NCBI RefSeq assembly: GCF_947489355.1
Contig: NZ_CANLDD010000006.1
Location: 1-64,000, forward strand
Source: an uncultured Microbulbifer sp.
GTDB lineage: Bacteria; Pseudomonadota; Gammaproteobacteria; Pseudomonadales; Cellvibrionaceae
DNA length: 64,000 bases
Reading direction: 5' to 3'
Shown: piece by piece, positions 38,646 to 47,015 of the stretch
Layout: each line of letters opens with the position of its first letter
How positions within the stretch are numbered: position 1 is the stretch's first letter
Notes under the pieces: model-generated
Database searches by the model: none
What the model was told of the DNA's origin: nothing
Seen by the model: only the letters and a program-made list of their open reading frames with translations
Program-made: the position numbers and the translations under genes

Positions 38646-39451
38646 TGGCTGAATCTGCTAGAGAGCTTTTGCAACGGCTTCTAGCGCGTGGTGATGGTGT
38701 GGCGGTCAATCGTGGCCGCCTTACCTTAGCCCCTGCCAGTGGCTGCCCTGTGCCCGCTGAATGGCTTTCAAAGCATGAGCAACCCCTTATCATCGAAGTT
38801 GCCCGTTTAGCCAGTGTCGAGGCCCTGGAGTATATCGGCTACTCAGTGGGAAATTATGGCCCTCGAAAAAATGGGGGTGTCACTCTCCAATTTCGCAGCC
38901 TCCTCAATGGGCATGATTGGTATGCAATATTCAACGCTTACACAACGCGAGCACGCACCACTAAGCATGGTAAGGCGGGTAGCCCTCTACCCAAAGGGCG
39001 TTTCCGTATGGGCAAGCGCTCTAGTTTCCTAAAGTTCTGGGGTCGTACCGGGCAACGAATGCCAAAGAGTTTTGATGCCTTTGGCGATTACATGGGGAAA
39101 TTGCGAAGTCAGGTATTTACCGGGATTCCGGTAAAAACAGAGCGATTAAATGCAGCGACCCTTGCCCCACTTTACATTGAACAACAACAGTTACCTTCTT
39201 GTGAAGAGCTGAATGCCTCGGTTAACTTACGGGTAAGTTCCGGGTTAAATCCGGGTAAGGTCCGGGTAAATTTTCCGGGTAAGCAATTGGCGCAACCCCA
39301 ACAGCCACGGGGCCTACAGCCTAATCAAACTACGGGTGATGCAAACTGCGGTAATACGGTAATAAGGGAGTGCGGGTATAAGGGAATCCCCAAGCCCCCT
39401 AAAGAACAGACCAATGAAGAGTGGCTGGAAGAATATGGACGCGCAGGCTGA
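38645..39451 (+). CDS. Island hypothetical protein (replication-module candidate)
   Basis: 268 residues. The N-terminal part (ESARELLQRLLARGDGVAVNRGRLTLAPASGCPVPAEWLSKHEQPLIIEVARLA) and the middle (GGVTLQFRSLLNGHDWYAIFNAYTTRARTTKHGKAGSPLPKGRFRMGKRSSFLKFWGR) are rich in basic residues, as in DNA-binding proteins. No named family was recognised. Its 3' part contains an 11-bp-periodic CCGGGTAA array (39229-39282) that is out of phase with codons, so the repeats serve DNA rather than protein. Translationally coupled to the gene before it. A cis-acting replication protein with its origin inside the gene is one model. Confidence 0.55.
   Translation: MAESARELLQRLLARGDGVAVNRGRLTLAPASGCPVPAEWLSKHEQPLIIEVARLASVEALEYIGYSVGNYGPRKNGGVTLQFRSLLNGHDWYAIFNAYTTRARTTKHGKAGSPLPKGRFRMGKRSSFLKFWGRTGQRMPKSFDAFGDYMGKLRSQVFTGIPVKTERLNAATLAPLYIEQQQLPSCEELNASVNLRVSSGLNPGKVRVNFPGKQLAQPQQPRGLQPNQTTGDANCGNTVIRECGYKGIPKPPKEQTNEEWLEEYGRAG
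39229..39282. repeat. Iteron-like array, CCGGGTAA every 11 bp
   Basis: ACGGGTAA at 39229, CCGGGTTAA at 39240, CCGGGTAA at 39251, 39262 and 39275: starts 11, 11, 11 and 13 bases apart. Eleven bases is about one turn of DNA and is not a multiple of three, so selection is not on the protein. It fits a binding array for an initiator or regulator. Confidence 0.6.
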
Positions 39452-39539
39452 TTCAAGAGTGCCTGCTAATCTGCCCAGGATTAAAGTCAACGATTACAAC
39501 AACAATAATTGGCACAATATTCAACGTTCAGAGTTGAAA

Positions 39540-39804
39540 GTTGTTACAATGAACACGCATACTGGTTGCGCTACGGCAACCTCCGTAGCCGGGATTGACA
39601 ACCCGTAACTACAAGGCGCCAAGAAGACGCCACCAGCGGTATGCGTCTTTTTTTATGCGCGAAACCTCCTTGTTATGGTGGGGTATTCGGGGGGCTTTCG
39701 GGCCCGCCGTTTCCTTGTAGCGGTATTGTCAACCCGTTTACCCCGCCACCCAATTGAGATTGACAACTCCCTGGTGGCGGAACTCGCTATACAAGGAGGC
39801 TATT
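39540..39804 (+). promoter_or_regulatory. Structured leader, P4-immunity-like candidate
   Basis: 265 bp between two small genes. It contains a CTACGG/CCGTAG hairpin near 39571, a terminator at 39624-39656, CTACAAGG (39609-39616) and its complement CCTTGTAG (39713-39720) that could pair across the terminator, and ATTGACAAC at 39594 and 39759. Satellite phage P4 controls its early genes by such short complementary RNA segments and premature termination. The likeness is in layout only. Confidence 0.4.
39624..39656 (+). terminator. Intrinsic terminator inside the leader
   Basis: AAGACGC (39624-39630) pairs with GCGTCTT (39643-39649) and is followed by a run of T to 39654. It would end transcripts from the upstream genes before 39805. 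Confidence 0.8.
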
Positions 39805-40059
39805 ATGCCAAATCACTCTGAAACTGTGCCTTATTACCGAGTCGATTCATTGTTGACCAAAGCATTCGACACCGCATCCCTCGGTATTGAGCACGCAAAC
39901 CGATTCCGTGCATTGTTCTTTGCCATTACCCGTATACCCGATAATCCAAAGGCCACGTTGGAGTTAGCACAAGCCGGTATGGAGTTAAGCGATATCTATC
40001 ATAGCTGCTTCAGTTCTGAACAGAATCTGCTCAAGAGGCGTCAAGAAGAGGATAAATGA
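39805..40059 (+). CDS. Small island protein (DUF3077-like, tentative)
   Basis: 84 residues: YYRVDSLLTKAFDTASLGIEHANRFRALFF and LELAQAGMELSDIYHSCFSSEQNLLKRR, all-helical by eye. Short proteins of this type are common in P4-like and Pseudomonas islands (some under DUF3077); function unknown. The start at 39805 has AAGGAGG 7 bases upstream; the frame opens earlier but without a site. It sits after the terminator-bearing leader, so its expression may depend on read-through. Confidence 0.55.
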   Translation: MPNHSETVPYYRVDSLLTKAFDTASLGIEHANRFRALFFAITRIPDNPKATLELAQAGMELSDIYHSCFSSEQNLLKRRQEEDK

Positions 40060-40755
40060 TAAGCAATAGCTACTCCTGTTGCAGCCAAATTATTAAGAAA
40101 TATTATGGTTGCTTGCTGCTAAGCCGCCTCAACAGGTATTCAGAATTGTTGAGAAAAGTTGAGGTACCTTTTTAGCCGGGCAGGATTACTGAGGAATACT
40201 GAGGTGGTTTCTAAGCGTCGGATGCACCAATATCAATCGCTCACAAGGCTACTAAAAAGGCTCAGAGGACCGCAGGAGCACTTTCAGCAGGGGGTATGCA
40301 CATGCTCCTCAGGGTTTTGTGACCAGTACGCGCGCTAGTAGCGCCAGGGGAGAGCAGGACCTAATCGGCTTGATTTTAAGCCGGACTCTTTGCAGACGGT
40401 ATCTGGGCCAAAATGTAAATTTACACCTTGAGTCAGTGAAGCCTCTTATTCACCACCGACCCGTCCCTTTGCTACACCCTGGCAATCTGGCTACATTTTG
40501 ACCTAAGCCAGAATCCTGGCTTAGCTTGTGCGCGACATAGGCACGTATTATCAGCACCTATTCGGCAGGCAAAGCGTGCAAATCTTCGGAGTTAAAACTG
40601 TGCTTGAGACTTCCTTTAAACTAAGGACACGTCTTGTAATCAAATAAAATTGATCATCTCCAAATTATATAAGCCTGTAATCGCACGTATATATATTTTC
40701 CCAGCAAGGTTTTGTATTCTCTCTTCTTGGCGCCATCAAAAAAAGGAATAGAGCA
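40060..40755. other. Intergenic stretch holding boundary repeat C, copy 1
   Basis: About 700 bp, no gene. At 40150-40169 lies a 20-bp segment (TGAGAAAAGTTGAGGTACCT) that recurs with two changes at 43403-43422, in each case upstream of a toxin or defence module. A CTGAGGT follows in both (40199, 43442). The rest shows no structure I could interpret. Confidence 0.5.
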
Positions 40756-41370
40756 GTGGGACACTACGAGCAGCCGAAGCCCTACTACTTGAAAGACCGC
40801 CGCGAGGTGGCTATTGACAGGTTTGTATCAAAGGAGAATCTCACCAAGGCCGATTACTTAGCGCTGAAGGTAGTCGATCAAGTAGAGGCAACTCTCGACA
40901 AATACCGCCAAGAATCTGTCACCATGTCGAAAAAAGAGGTAAGGAATGAGGAGCATGACTCCACCCGGCTTGGCGAGTTCATGGAGAAGAATGGGAAACC
41001 TCACCCTGGTGGTAACTGTGATGCACACGCCATTGTTTCAGGGGGCCACTCAATGGCCACACCGCTCAGAGCTATCTTGGCCCGCGTGAAAATTAGGATA
41101 GATGACATAAGAAATGGCACATGGCTTCCCAGAAGAACTGCTGACACTCCTCACCCCAAAATGCCCGCTGCTGTCCCCCACTCCCGCATCCATAGAGTGG
41201 GTTATTACACATGGCTGGAAGAGGAATTTGACACATTAGATATTAGCAATCTAACGGAAGAGGATGTTGAGAAGGTGCTTAGAGGAATCGAATACGACCT
41301 CAAATTCTCTAGCTTTCCGCACTATGTTATGTTGCCCGCTAACGAAGTACGTAAACAAGTTGGAGTTTAG
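40756..41370 (+). CDS. Stand-alone AHH-family nuclease (HNH/ENDO VII superfamily toxin)
   Basis: 204 residues. The second half is a typical AHH toxin nuclease: NCDAHAIVSGGHSMATPLRAILARVKIRIDDIRNGTWLPR (His91, His98) and PHSRIHRVGYYTWLEEEF (His143, His146). The usual pattern is AHH-I-V, a-x-x-I-L-x-x-x-x-I-x-x-D-x-x-N-G-x-x-L-P, then H-x-x-x-H-x-x-Y-Y. Such domains normally form the C-terminal tip of large secreted polymorphic toxins. Here there is no delivery domain and no signal peptide, only about 85 leading residues. The start is GTG with AAGGAA upstream. The next gene, one base later, looks like its immunity protein, so the pair may behave as a toxin-antitoxin. Confidence 0.78.
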   Translation: MGHYEQPKPYYLKDRREVAIDRFVSKENLTKADYLALKVVDQVEATLDKYRQESVTMSKKEVRNEEHDSTRLGEFMEKNGKPHPGGNCDAHAIVSGGHSMATPLRAILARVKIRIDDIRNGTWLPRRTADTPHPKMPAAVPHSRIHRVGYYTWLEEEFDTLDISNLTEEDVEKVLRGIEYDLKFSSFPHYVMLPANEVRKQVGV

Positions 41371-41371
41371 T

Positions 41372-41914
41372 GTGGAAATCTACAAAGTATCTGCCAATCT
41401 CAGCGACTACATGGCCCCGAATTTTGACATCGATGAGGTTGAAGAAAAACGCGGAGATGATGACTTTATTATCGATACAAGGCCCGCAAAGTATGCCGAC
41501 GATTGGGTGCCACTGGAGATTGAATTCAGCATTGATGATGGCCACCCTACGATTCCCGCGCTATCTAAGTGGCGAAACTATCTAGTATTGCACGAATCGG
41601 CATATAAAGTCCTAGAGGGAGTGCTAGGCCCCTATGGTGAGCTTCTGCCATGCTCTCATCAAGGTGCGAAGTTTTACCTATTCAACCCACTTACATTTGC
41701 CGAAAACTTGGGCGCTGTAGTGCCCAGATCTGTCACGCGGTATGGAAACTTACTCTCAGGCATTGAATTCGATAAGACCAAACTCAAGGATGTGCCAATT
41801 TTCAGGACTAAAGAATCGTATATCAGCATTTATTGTACTAATGCCCTCAAAGATACAGTTGAGTCCGAAAAACTTGATGGGCTATTGTTTAGCCTTAAGC
41901 TAACACCCTACTAG
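41372..41914 (+). CDS. Imm11-like (DUF1629) immunity protein
   Basis: 180 residues starting at GTG one base after the toxin stop, with TTGGAG 7 bases upstream. The C-terminal part (SGIEFDKTKLKDVPIFRTKESYISIYCTNALKDTVESEKLDGLLFSLK) has the pattern of the Imm11/DUF1629 family: I-F-R, a short strand, then a helix before L-x-G-x-x-F. It would bind and block the AHH nuclease. Cytosolic; no signal sequence. Confidence 0.7.
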   Translation: MEIYKVSANLSDYMAPNFDIDEVEEKRGDDDFIIDTRPAKYADDWVPLEIEFSIDDGHPTIPALSKWRNYLVLHESAYKVLEGVLGPYGELLPCSHQGAKFYLFNPLTFAENLGAVVPRSVTRYGNLLSGIEFDKTKLKDVPIFRTKESYISIYCTNALKDTVESEKLDGLLFSLKLTPY

Positions 41915-41972
41915 AGCTACCCTCTCCCACTACTGGCCTGGAAAGTAAAGACAGCTTATCTGCTTCGCTACT

Positions 41973-41990
41973 GGGCCCTAGCCTGAGAAT
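41973..41990. repeat. Boundary repeat A, copy 1
   Basis: GGGCCCTAGCCTGAGAAT, 18 bp, identical at 46960-46977. Copy 1 lies just past the toxin/immunity pair and runs into the end of the CoiA-like gene; copy 2 lies just past the ATPase-subtilase pair. Confidence 0.8.
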
Positions 41991-43054
41991 ACTTGAAGTT
42001 TACTTTTATCTAAAACTCTACATTTCGGACAAGAGTTTCCAGCATAATGATTTTTACAGCGCACACAAAATATTCTTGTATACTCATCCGGAAAGCATAA
42101 AGGACATTCCTTTGTGACAAATTGTCGCTTGCAAGATAAGCAGCACTTTTTGATATTCAATTCTTTATCTTCTGAGTTTAGCCTGAATCTATTCCCTTCT
42201 TCTTTAACGCTTCCGCCCATTGTCTCATGGGTATACTTAGAGCTAGGGTTCGTTGAAGAACCAGTTTTCTGGTGCTTAAATATTTCACCATTTGCATTTA
42301 TAGGTTCAGTTACCCAAAACTCTGAGTCATGCCAATTTTTCAAATCAGAGATGTCATTCTCAAGTTTTGACTTTAGCGTTGCAGATAGACTCTCAAGTTT
42401 TTTCCTTTCATTAGCGTGATAGAGCCATTTTTTTGCATCTAGTTCCTCTGTTATCCACCCCCGTAAAGCAGCCTTATAAGTAATTCCGCTTTCCCCCATA
42501 CGCTCAATTAAAGATGCATATTGCGACACATCAAACTCCAGGTGGCCTGCTATTTTACCAGGGTAGTCTTCTGGGGCTATTGCGGTACGCTCTCTATAAA
42601 TTACATCGATAAGCAACTCATGGTTTTGTATAGCCGCCACGAGCGTATAAGGGACAGAAAACTCTTTGTACTCACTCACAATGGGATTCGAGGCGCTAGT
42701 TATGGGTATTGAATCTCTGAATAGCTCTCCGTCTCTGGATAGCTCCACAGTTCCAATATAGTCAGGAAGGGCCAAGGGCTCATTTTTTGTACAAAGTAAC
42801 ATTTGCCTTAGCATTTGAGCACAGACCGACTCGAAAGATAGGTCACACTCTTTTTCAGCCACTATTTCAGCTCGGCTGTCATGAGCAAAGTGCCACTCCA
42901 CTTTCTCACCAAGCCTAGCGACAACACTCTGTCCACAGGAGGGGCAGACACAATTACAGCTACGCCCACGTGACACATCTTCAACACCACAAAGTTCGCC
43001 ACTCTCTCTATTTACCGCAAATGGTATTAGCGTACTCATAACCCTATGACTCAC
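41978..43054 (-). CDS. CoiA-like protein with zinc ribbons (nuclease candidate)
   Basis: 358 residues, opposite strand to its neighbours. The N-terminus (CNCVCPSCGQSVVARLGEKVEWHFAHDS) is the CoiA-like zinc-binding start, C-x-x-C then HFAH. It is followed by CDLSFESVCAQMLRQMLL and VAAIQNHELLIDVIYRERTA, where a PD-(D/E)xK-type core would lie (E-x-x-x-Q..., then I-D-V). The C-terminus has further C-x-x-C pairs (CLSC, CPLC, CVRC, CPKC), two zinc ribbons. CoiA in streptococci is a competence protein; similar proteins in islands are suspected restriction-type nucleases. The start is GTG with AAGGAA four bases before it. Confidence 0.65.
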   Translation of the reverse strand: MSHRVMSTLIPFAVNRESGELCGVEDVSRGRSCNCVCPSCGQSVVARLGEKVEWHFAHDSRAEIVAEKECDLSFESVCAQMLRQMLLCTKNEPLALPDYIGTVELSRDGELFRDSIPITSASNPIVSEYKEFSVPYTLVAAIQNHELLIDVIYRERTAIAPEDYPGKIAGHLEFDVSQYASLIERMGESGITYKAALRGWITEELDAKKWLYHANERKKLESLSATLKSKLENDISDLKNWHDSEFWVTEPINANGEIFKHQKTGSSTNPSSKYTHETMGGSVKEEGNRFRLNSEDKELNIKKCCLSCKRQFVTKECPLCFPDEYTRIFCVRCKNHYAGNSCPKCRVLDKSKLQVFSG

Positions 43055-43126
43055 ATTTCCTTATCTGTCGCCAATTATGACAAATAAGCTCATCTTGAAA
43101 CTACATGGAGTAAACCAGAATTTCGG

Positions 43127-43294
43127 CCCTTTTTAGGACTAAAAAACTACCCTATCGAGCCACACCCTAGGGCAGCCCTCTAAAGCCTCCTATCGGACTG
43201 GCATTTGCTGACACTCACCTGCTAGGCATATCAAGTGCAAGATTTATCCACAATCAAGGGAGCCGCTAATCTGTTGACATCGATAAAGGTTTTT
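43127..43294. repeat. Boundary repeat B, copy 1
   Basis: Imperfect copy of 47016-47206. Shared blocks are CCCTTTTTAGG (43127-43137), GGGC-GCCCTCT (about 43190), TCCACAATCAAGG, and a perfect 21-bp block at 43274-43294 that contains TTGACATCGATAAAGG. Between the blocks the two copies differ and have small gaps. Confidence 0.7.
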
Positions 43295-43402
43295 TTAACT
43301 TCACAAGCAGCATCGGCCAATAACAGTCTTTCTTTTTCAAATAAGTTGTGGCGTCAAAAGAGAATTTGGAGGGCAGGCAGTAAGCGAGAGGGGTGAAATA
43401 GA

Positions 43403-43422
43403 TGAGAAGAGTTGAGGTGCCT
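43403..43422. repeat. Boundary repeat C, copy 2
   Basis: TGAGAAGAGTTGAGGTGCCT, 18 of 20 identical to 40150-40169. It lies about 160 bp before the AAA ATPase gene, as the first copy lies before the toxin/immunity pair. Confidence 0.55.
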
Positions 43423-43515
43423 CCCGGGCTGCATAGAAATGCTGAGGTAACTCCGTCGTTTAGGAGAGCCGACGTCAACCCATCCTTCCAAATTACCAAA
43501 TCTATTAACTTTGTT

Positions 43516-43537
43516 TACCATTTAACATAATCTGGTA
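43516..43537. promoter_or_regulatory. Candidate operator of the ATPase-subtilase operon
   Basis: TACCA (43516-43520) and TGGTA (43533-43537) form a spaced inverted repeat in an AT-rich stretch, 48-69 bp before the ATPase start. The ATPase ends in a helix-turn-helix, so self-regulation here is a reasonable guess. Confidence 0.35.
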
Positions 43538-43584
43538 TCATTTATATTGCTCAAGCACCAAACCTTACCGCGGATAGACTAAAA

Positions 43585-44685
43585 ATGAGCCAGCAATCTC
43601 TCTCACCTACGGCTAAACAAGCCCTCTTGGAATTAATTAGCCTAGGGGTCAAAGGGGATTCAAGCAGTTTTGCCATGGCTGGGCGCGTCCTAGCCAGCAA
43701 GCTGAGAACGTCAGACTCCGATCTTGCATTAGCAATTTCCAGCAGGCTAGGAGAAGCTTCCGCTACAAGAGCTGCGCAGTATTCTGCGCCAGTAGACCCA
43801 GATAGTAGACAAAAATTGCTATTAGAAGAGTTCCCCGTCGACATAAAGACCAAACCGGTTTGGCCTGAATCGATTGAACAGTCAATTCAGGCAGCCCTGA
43901 GGGAGCGTAACTGCGCGGACATACTCATTGATGCAGGCTTAACTCCTACACGCTCATTGTTATTTGAAGGGCCTCCAGGCTTAGGGAAAACGATGAGCGC
44001 TCGCTGGCTAGCTAGCCAACTCAATCTACCGCTTCTGACGTTGGATCTATCAACAGTCATGAGCAGCTACCTAGGTAAAACCGGCAGCAACATAAGAGCC
44101 GTCTTACAATACGCTCAGCAGCGACCATGCGTTTTATTGCTTGATGAATTCGACTCAATTGCCAAACGCCGCAATGATGACAGTGACATTGGAGAACTGA
44201 AGAGGCTGGTAACGGTATTGCTTCAGGCCATTGATGACTGGCCTCACACATCGCTTCTAGTTGCCGCGACAAACCATGCTGAATTGCTAGACCCAGCAAT
44301 TTGGCGGAGGTTCGATGCCGTTATTACATTCAAGGAAGCAACCGCTGAGGCATACCAAGAGTTTCTTCTTCAAAAAAATTGCTCTGAAGTTGTTTCGCAA
44401 TGGGTTGGCAAGCGAATTAACCACTTCTCATTCGCAACACTGGAAAAGAAGGTAGATACGGCAAAAAAGCGCTCCCTGCTTGAAAGTCGCCCCTTTATTG
44501 AAGAGCTTCTGTACCTTCTAGAGCTGAGCATAGATGACTATCTCAGAGAGACCACTTCAAAGAGCGAAAGAGACTTAAAGATAGTAAATTTACATCGAGA
44601 TGGTTATTCTCAACGAAAAATAAGTGAAAAACTAAAGATATCACGCCCTACGGTTAAGCGGGTTCTCGAATCATTAAAGGAGTAA
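43585..44685 (+). CDS. ietA: AAA ATPase with C-terminal HTH, IetA-like
   Basis: 366 residues. The AAA module has Walker A GPPGLGKT (Lys135), Walker B CVLLLDEFDSIA (Asp187-Glu188), the sensor ATNHAELLD and arginines in WRRFDAVITF. The last 29 residues (RDGYSQRKISEKLKISRPTVKRVLESLKE) are a clear helix-turn-helix. A subtilase gene follows five bases after the stop. This ATPase + subtilase pair matches IetA-IetS, first described as an incompatibility/exclusion system on Agrobacterium plasmids and found in defence-gene surveys as Gao_Iet. The role in phage defence is known for the family; for this copy it is inferred. Confidence 0.85.
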   Translation: MSQQSLSPTAKQALLELISLGVKGDSSSFAMAGRVLASKLRTSDSDLALAISSRLGEASATRAAQYSAPVDPDSRQKLLLEEFPVDIKTKPVWPESIEQSIQAALRERNCADILIDAGLTPTRSLLFEGPPGLGKTMSARWLASQLNLPLLTLDLSTVMSSYLGKTGSNIRAVLQYAQQRPCVLLLDEFDSIAKRRNDDSDIGELKRLVTVLLQAIDDWPHTSLLVAATNHAELLDPAIWRRFDAVITFKEATAEAYQEFLLQKNCSEVVSQWVGKRINHFSFATLEKKVDTAKKRSLLESRPFIEELLYLLELSIDDYLRETTSKSERDLKIVNLHRDGYSQRKISEKLKISRPTVKRVLESLKE

Positions 44686-44689
44686 AGTT

Positions 44690-46876
44690 ATGCCAAAAAG
44701 AAACATATTGCTAGGATTTGGTGAAACACTAACCCGACCTATAGAAAGAAAAAAAGGAGGGGGAGGAAAATCCCACCCATATACGTACTTAGAAGCTAGG
44801 AAGAGGCTACTACAACAACAAGCAAAACTCTTGGAGCGTATCAATACCGTCCCGGATACTGCAGCTCCGGAAGGGATTTACGTAGCAAGATTTACGTTAC
44901 ACCCAGCCTACCTAGCAAAATCATATCATCCTGGAAATTTATTACGGAAATCTAGCCTACAAGATGTAGGTAGTAAGCGTGTAGTTATCACACCCGAAAA
45001 AACACAAAAGAAAGGTCAACCAACTCAGGAACTCACTAGCTGTCTTTATGTAGCTGGAAAAGCAGCAAGTTTCAAAGATCTATATCGCAGGCTAGAGAAA
45101 AACACACTTAGCGCTAATGAAAAGAAACAAATAATTCAGTTTGAAGAAATTGATTTCTTTGAGCCTGAAGACAAAATTCGCACGCTGCAAGATGGGGAGC
45201 ACCAACTGCTCGATGTGGCGTTACACACCCCATTTGAAGACGCCATCGCAATCCTAGATGGGTTCAGCAAATATGTCGCACAACTTAATGGACATACAGA
45301 TCTAAAAAGACGACTTTCAACTGGCGGAATAACTTTTGTTCCAGTTGAAATTCCTTCTGCTCAAACTAGTCAACTCGCTGCATTCACAACGCTCCGAGTG
45401 CTCAGGGGGATGCCAGAGCTACGGATAAACGAGCCATCCGTCACTCGCCAAATAACTAGCAATAATTCACTACAACCACCGACAGAAAACGCTGTAAATC
45501 AAAGTGTTTCAGTAGCTGTTTTTGACGGGGGACTGGGCACAAATGCCCTAGAAAAATGGTGTAAAGAAGAAGTTTTCACGTCAGAAATAGGAACAAATCC
45601 CGAGTTTCTTCACCATGGTAATGAAGTCACTTCGACAATTCTTTTTGGTCCGATGAAAACAGGTCAAACCACCCTTCCTACGCCCCTCTGTAATATCGAC
45701 CACTATCGAGTGCTGGACCCAACTATTGGAAATCACCCGGATCTTTATGACGTGCTCCATCGAATTAAAGAGGGGCTTGCAAAAAAGCAATACGATTTTG
45801 TAAACCTAAGCCTAGGCCCCCGTCTACCAATCGATGATGAGGATATTAACCCATGGACAGCAGTTCTCGATCAAGTTTTATCCTCAAGCCGGAGTCTGAT
45901 GACTGTTGCGGTCGGCAATGACGGAATGTTAACAGAACCTTTAAATAGAATTCAGCCGCCATCTGATATGGTGAATGGATTCGCAATTGGAGCAAGCGAT
46001 TCCAGAGGGGCTAATTGGGCTCGAGCCCCTTATAGCAGTGTTGGCCCAGGTCGAAGTCCTGGATTCATTAAACCGGATGCGGTTTGTTTCGGTGGTTCCG
46101 AAAATGAGGGGTTCACAGTTTACAATCCTCTTGCGGGAGGAATAAGTCATACATACGGTACAAGCTATGCCGCACCTCTTGCATTGCGTCACGCTATTGA
46201 ATTGTTTTCGGAGGTGGAGCTGGCTGCTCCTATAACCGCAAAAGCTCTGCTTATACATTGTGCAAATGCGAGCGTACACCCGCGCAACGAGGTCGGCTGG
46301 GGGCACCTACCATCCGAGTTGAATTCCATTATCGAATGCGACGATAGCGAGGCGACGATTATTTACCAGGGGGAGCTAGTACCCGGTGCGGTAATGAGGG
46401 CTACGATTCCTTACCCAGAGGTCGAAATTAAAGGCAATGTCACTATTAAGGCAACACTTTGTTACCTTTGCGATGCAGATCCAGAGCACCCCATTAACTA
46501 CACTCGCAGCGGTTTAGATATTACCTTCCGTAAGGATGAAGACAAAGCCCAGCCGTTTTTCAAACTTCGAGATCAATATCAATCTGAACAGGAAGCGCGA
46601 GGAGATGCGCACAAGTGGGAAACAACTTTACATGCATCTAGAACGTTTCAGCGTCAAACTCTCTCAGAACCGTGCTTCGACATCGACTACCAGATTCGTG
46701 AGCAGGGGCGAGGGGTAGACTACAACGACTACCCACCGTTACCCTACTGCCTAGTGGTCACGGTTAGCGCTAAAAATACTCCAGAGGTATACAACGGTAT
46801 ACGTCAGCAATACCAAACTCTACAACCTGTGAAGCTGAGGAATCAAATCCCGATTACTATTCAGGACTTTAACTAA
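44690..46876 (+). CDS. ietS: Intracellular subtilase, IetS-like
   Basis: 728 residues, no signal peptide, so it acts in the cytosol. The S8 catalytic set is present: Asp279 in VAVFDGGLG, His309 in FLHHGNEVTS, an oxyanion Asn in AVGNDG and Ser492 in TYGTSYAAPLALRHA. About 270 residues precede the protease domain and about 200 follow it (TIPYPEVEIKGNVTIKATLCY and so on). The protein is much less GC-rich than the core genes. With the AAA protein just upstream it forms an IetAS-type system: the ATPase is thought to control the protease. Confidence 0.87.
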   Translation: MPKRNILLGFGETLTRPIERKKGGGGKSHPYTYLEARKRLLQQQAKLLERINTVPDTAAPEGIYVARFTLHPAYLAKSYHPGNLLRKSSLQDVGSKRVVITPEKTQKKGQPTQELTSCLYVAGKAASFKDLYRRLEKNTLSANEKKQIIQFEEIDFFEPEDKIRTLQDGEHQLLDVALHTPFEDAIAILDGFSKYVAQLNGHTDLKRRLSTGGITFVPVEIPSAQTSQLAAFTTLRVLRGMPELRINEPSVTRQITSNNSLQPPTENAVNQSVSVAVFDGGLGTNALEKWCKEEVFTSEIGTNPEFLHHGNEVTSTILFGPMKTGQTTLPTPLCNIDHYRVLDPTIGNHPDLYDVLHRIKEGLAKKQYDFVNLSLGPRLPIDDEDINPWTAVLDQVLSSSRSLMTVAVGNDGMLTEPLNRIQPPSDMVNGFAIGASDSRGANWARAPYSSVGPGRSPGFIKPDAVCFGGSENEGFTVYNPLAGGISHTYGTSYAAPLALRHAIELFSEVELAAPITAKALLIHCANASVHPRNEVGWGHLPSELNSIIECDDSEATIIYQGELVPGAVMRATIPYPEVEIKGNVTIKATLCYLCDADPEHPINYTRSGLDITFRKDEDKAQPFFKLRDQYQSEQEARGDAHKWETTLHASRTFQRQTLSEPCFDIDYQIREQGRGVDYNDYPPLPYCLVVTVSAKNTPEVYNGIRQQYQTLQPVKLRNQIPITIQDFN

Positions 46877-46959
46877 CCGTGTTTAGCAAAAGGATAGGCG
46901 TACTGGTTACATCCCCAAGTATGGTTCCAGCAGCAGGGCAGTTCTGCTGCCCCAGCACC

Positions 46960-46977
46960 GGGCCCTAGCCTGAGAAT
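46960..46977. repeat. Boundary repeat A, copy 2
   Basis: Identical to 41973-41990 (18 bp). Here repeat B follows about 40 bp later, whereas after copy 1 a whole gene (the CoiA-like one) lies between A and B. Confidence 0.8.
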
Positions 46978-47015
46978 GCCTGAGGTCCACCACAGGCCAA
47001 GGCCCTAAACCTCAG

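Noticed and set aside
39414-39608. A 64-codon plus-strand frame overlapping the end of the island gene and the leader, considered as an Ash/Icd-like peptide
   Set aside because: Too short and lies over terminator-type structure; only the layout of the leader is supportable.
43585-46876. Reading the ATPase-subtilase pair as an ordinary secreted protease with a chaperone
   Set aside because: The protease has no signal peptide and the pair fits IetAS in order, size and spacing.
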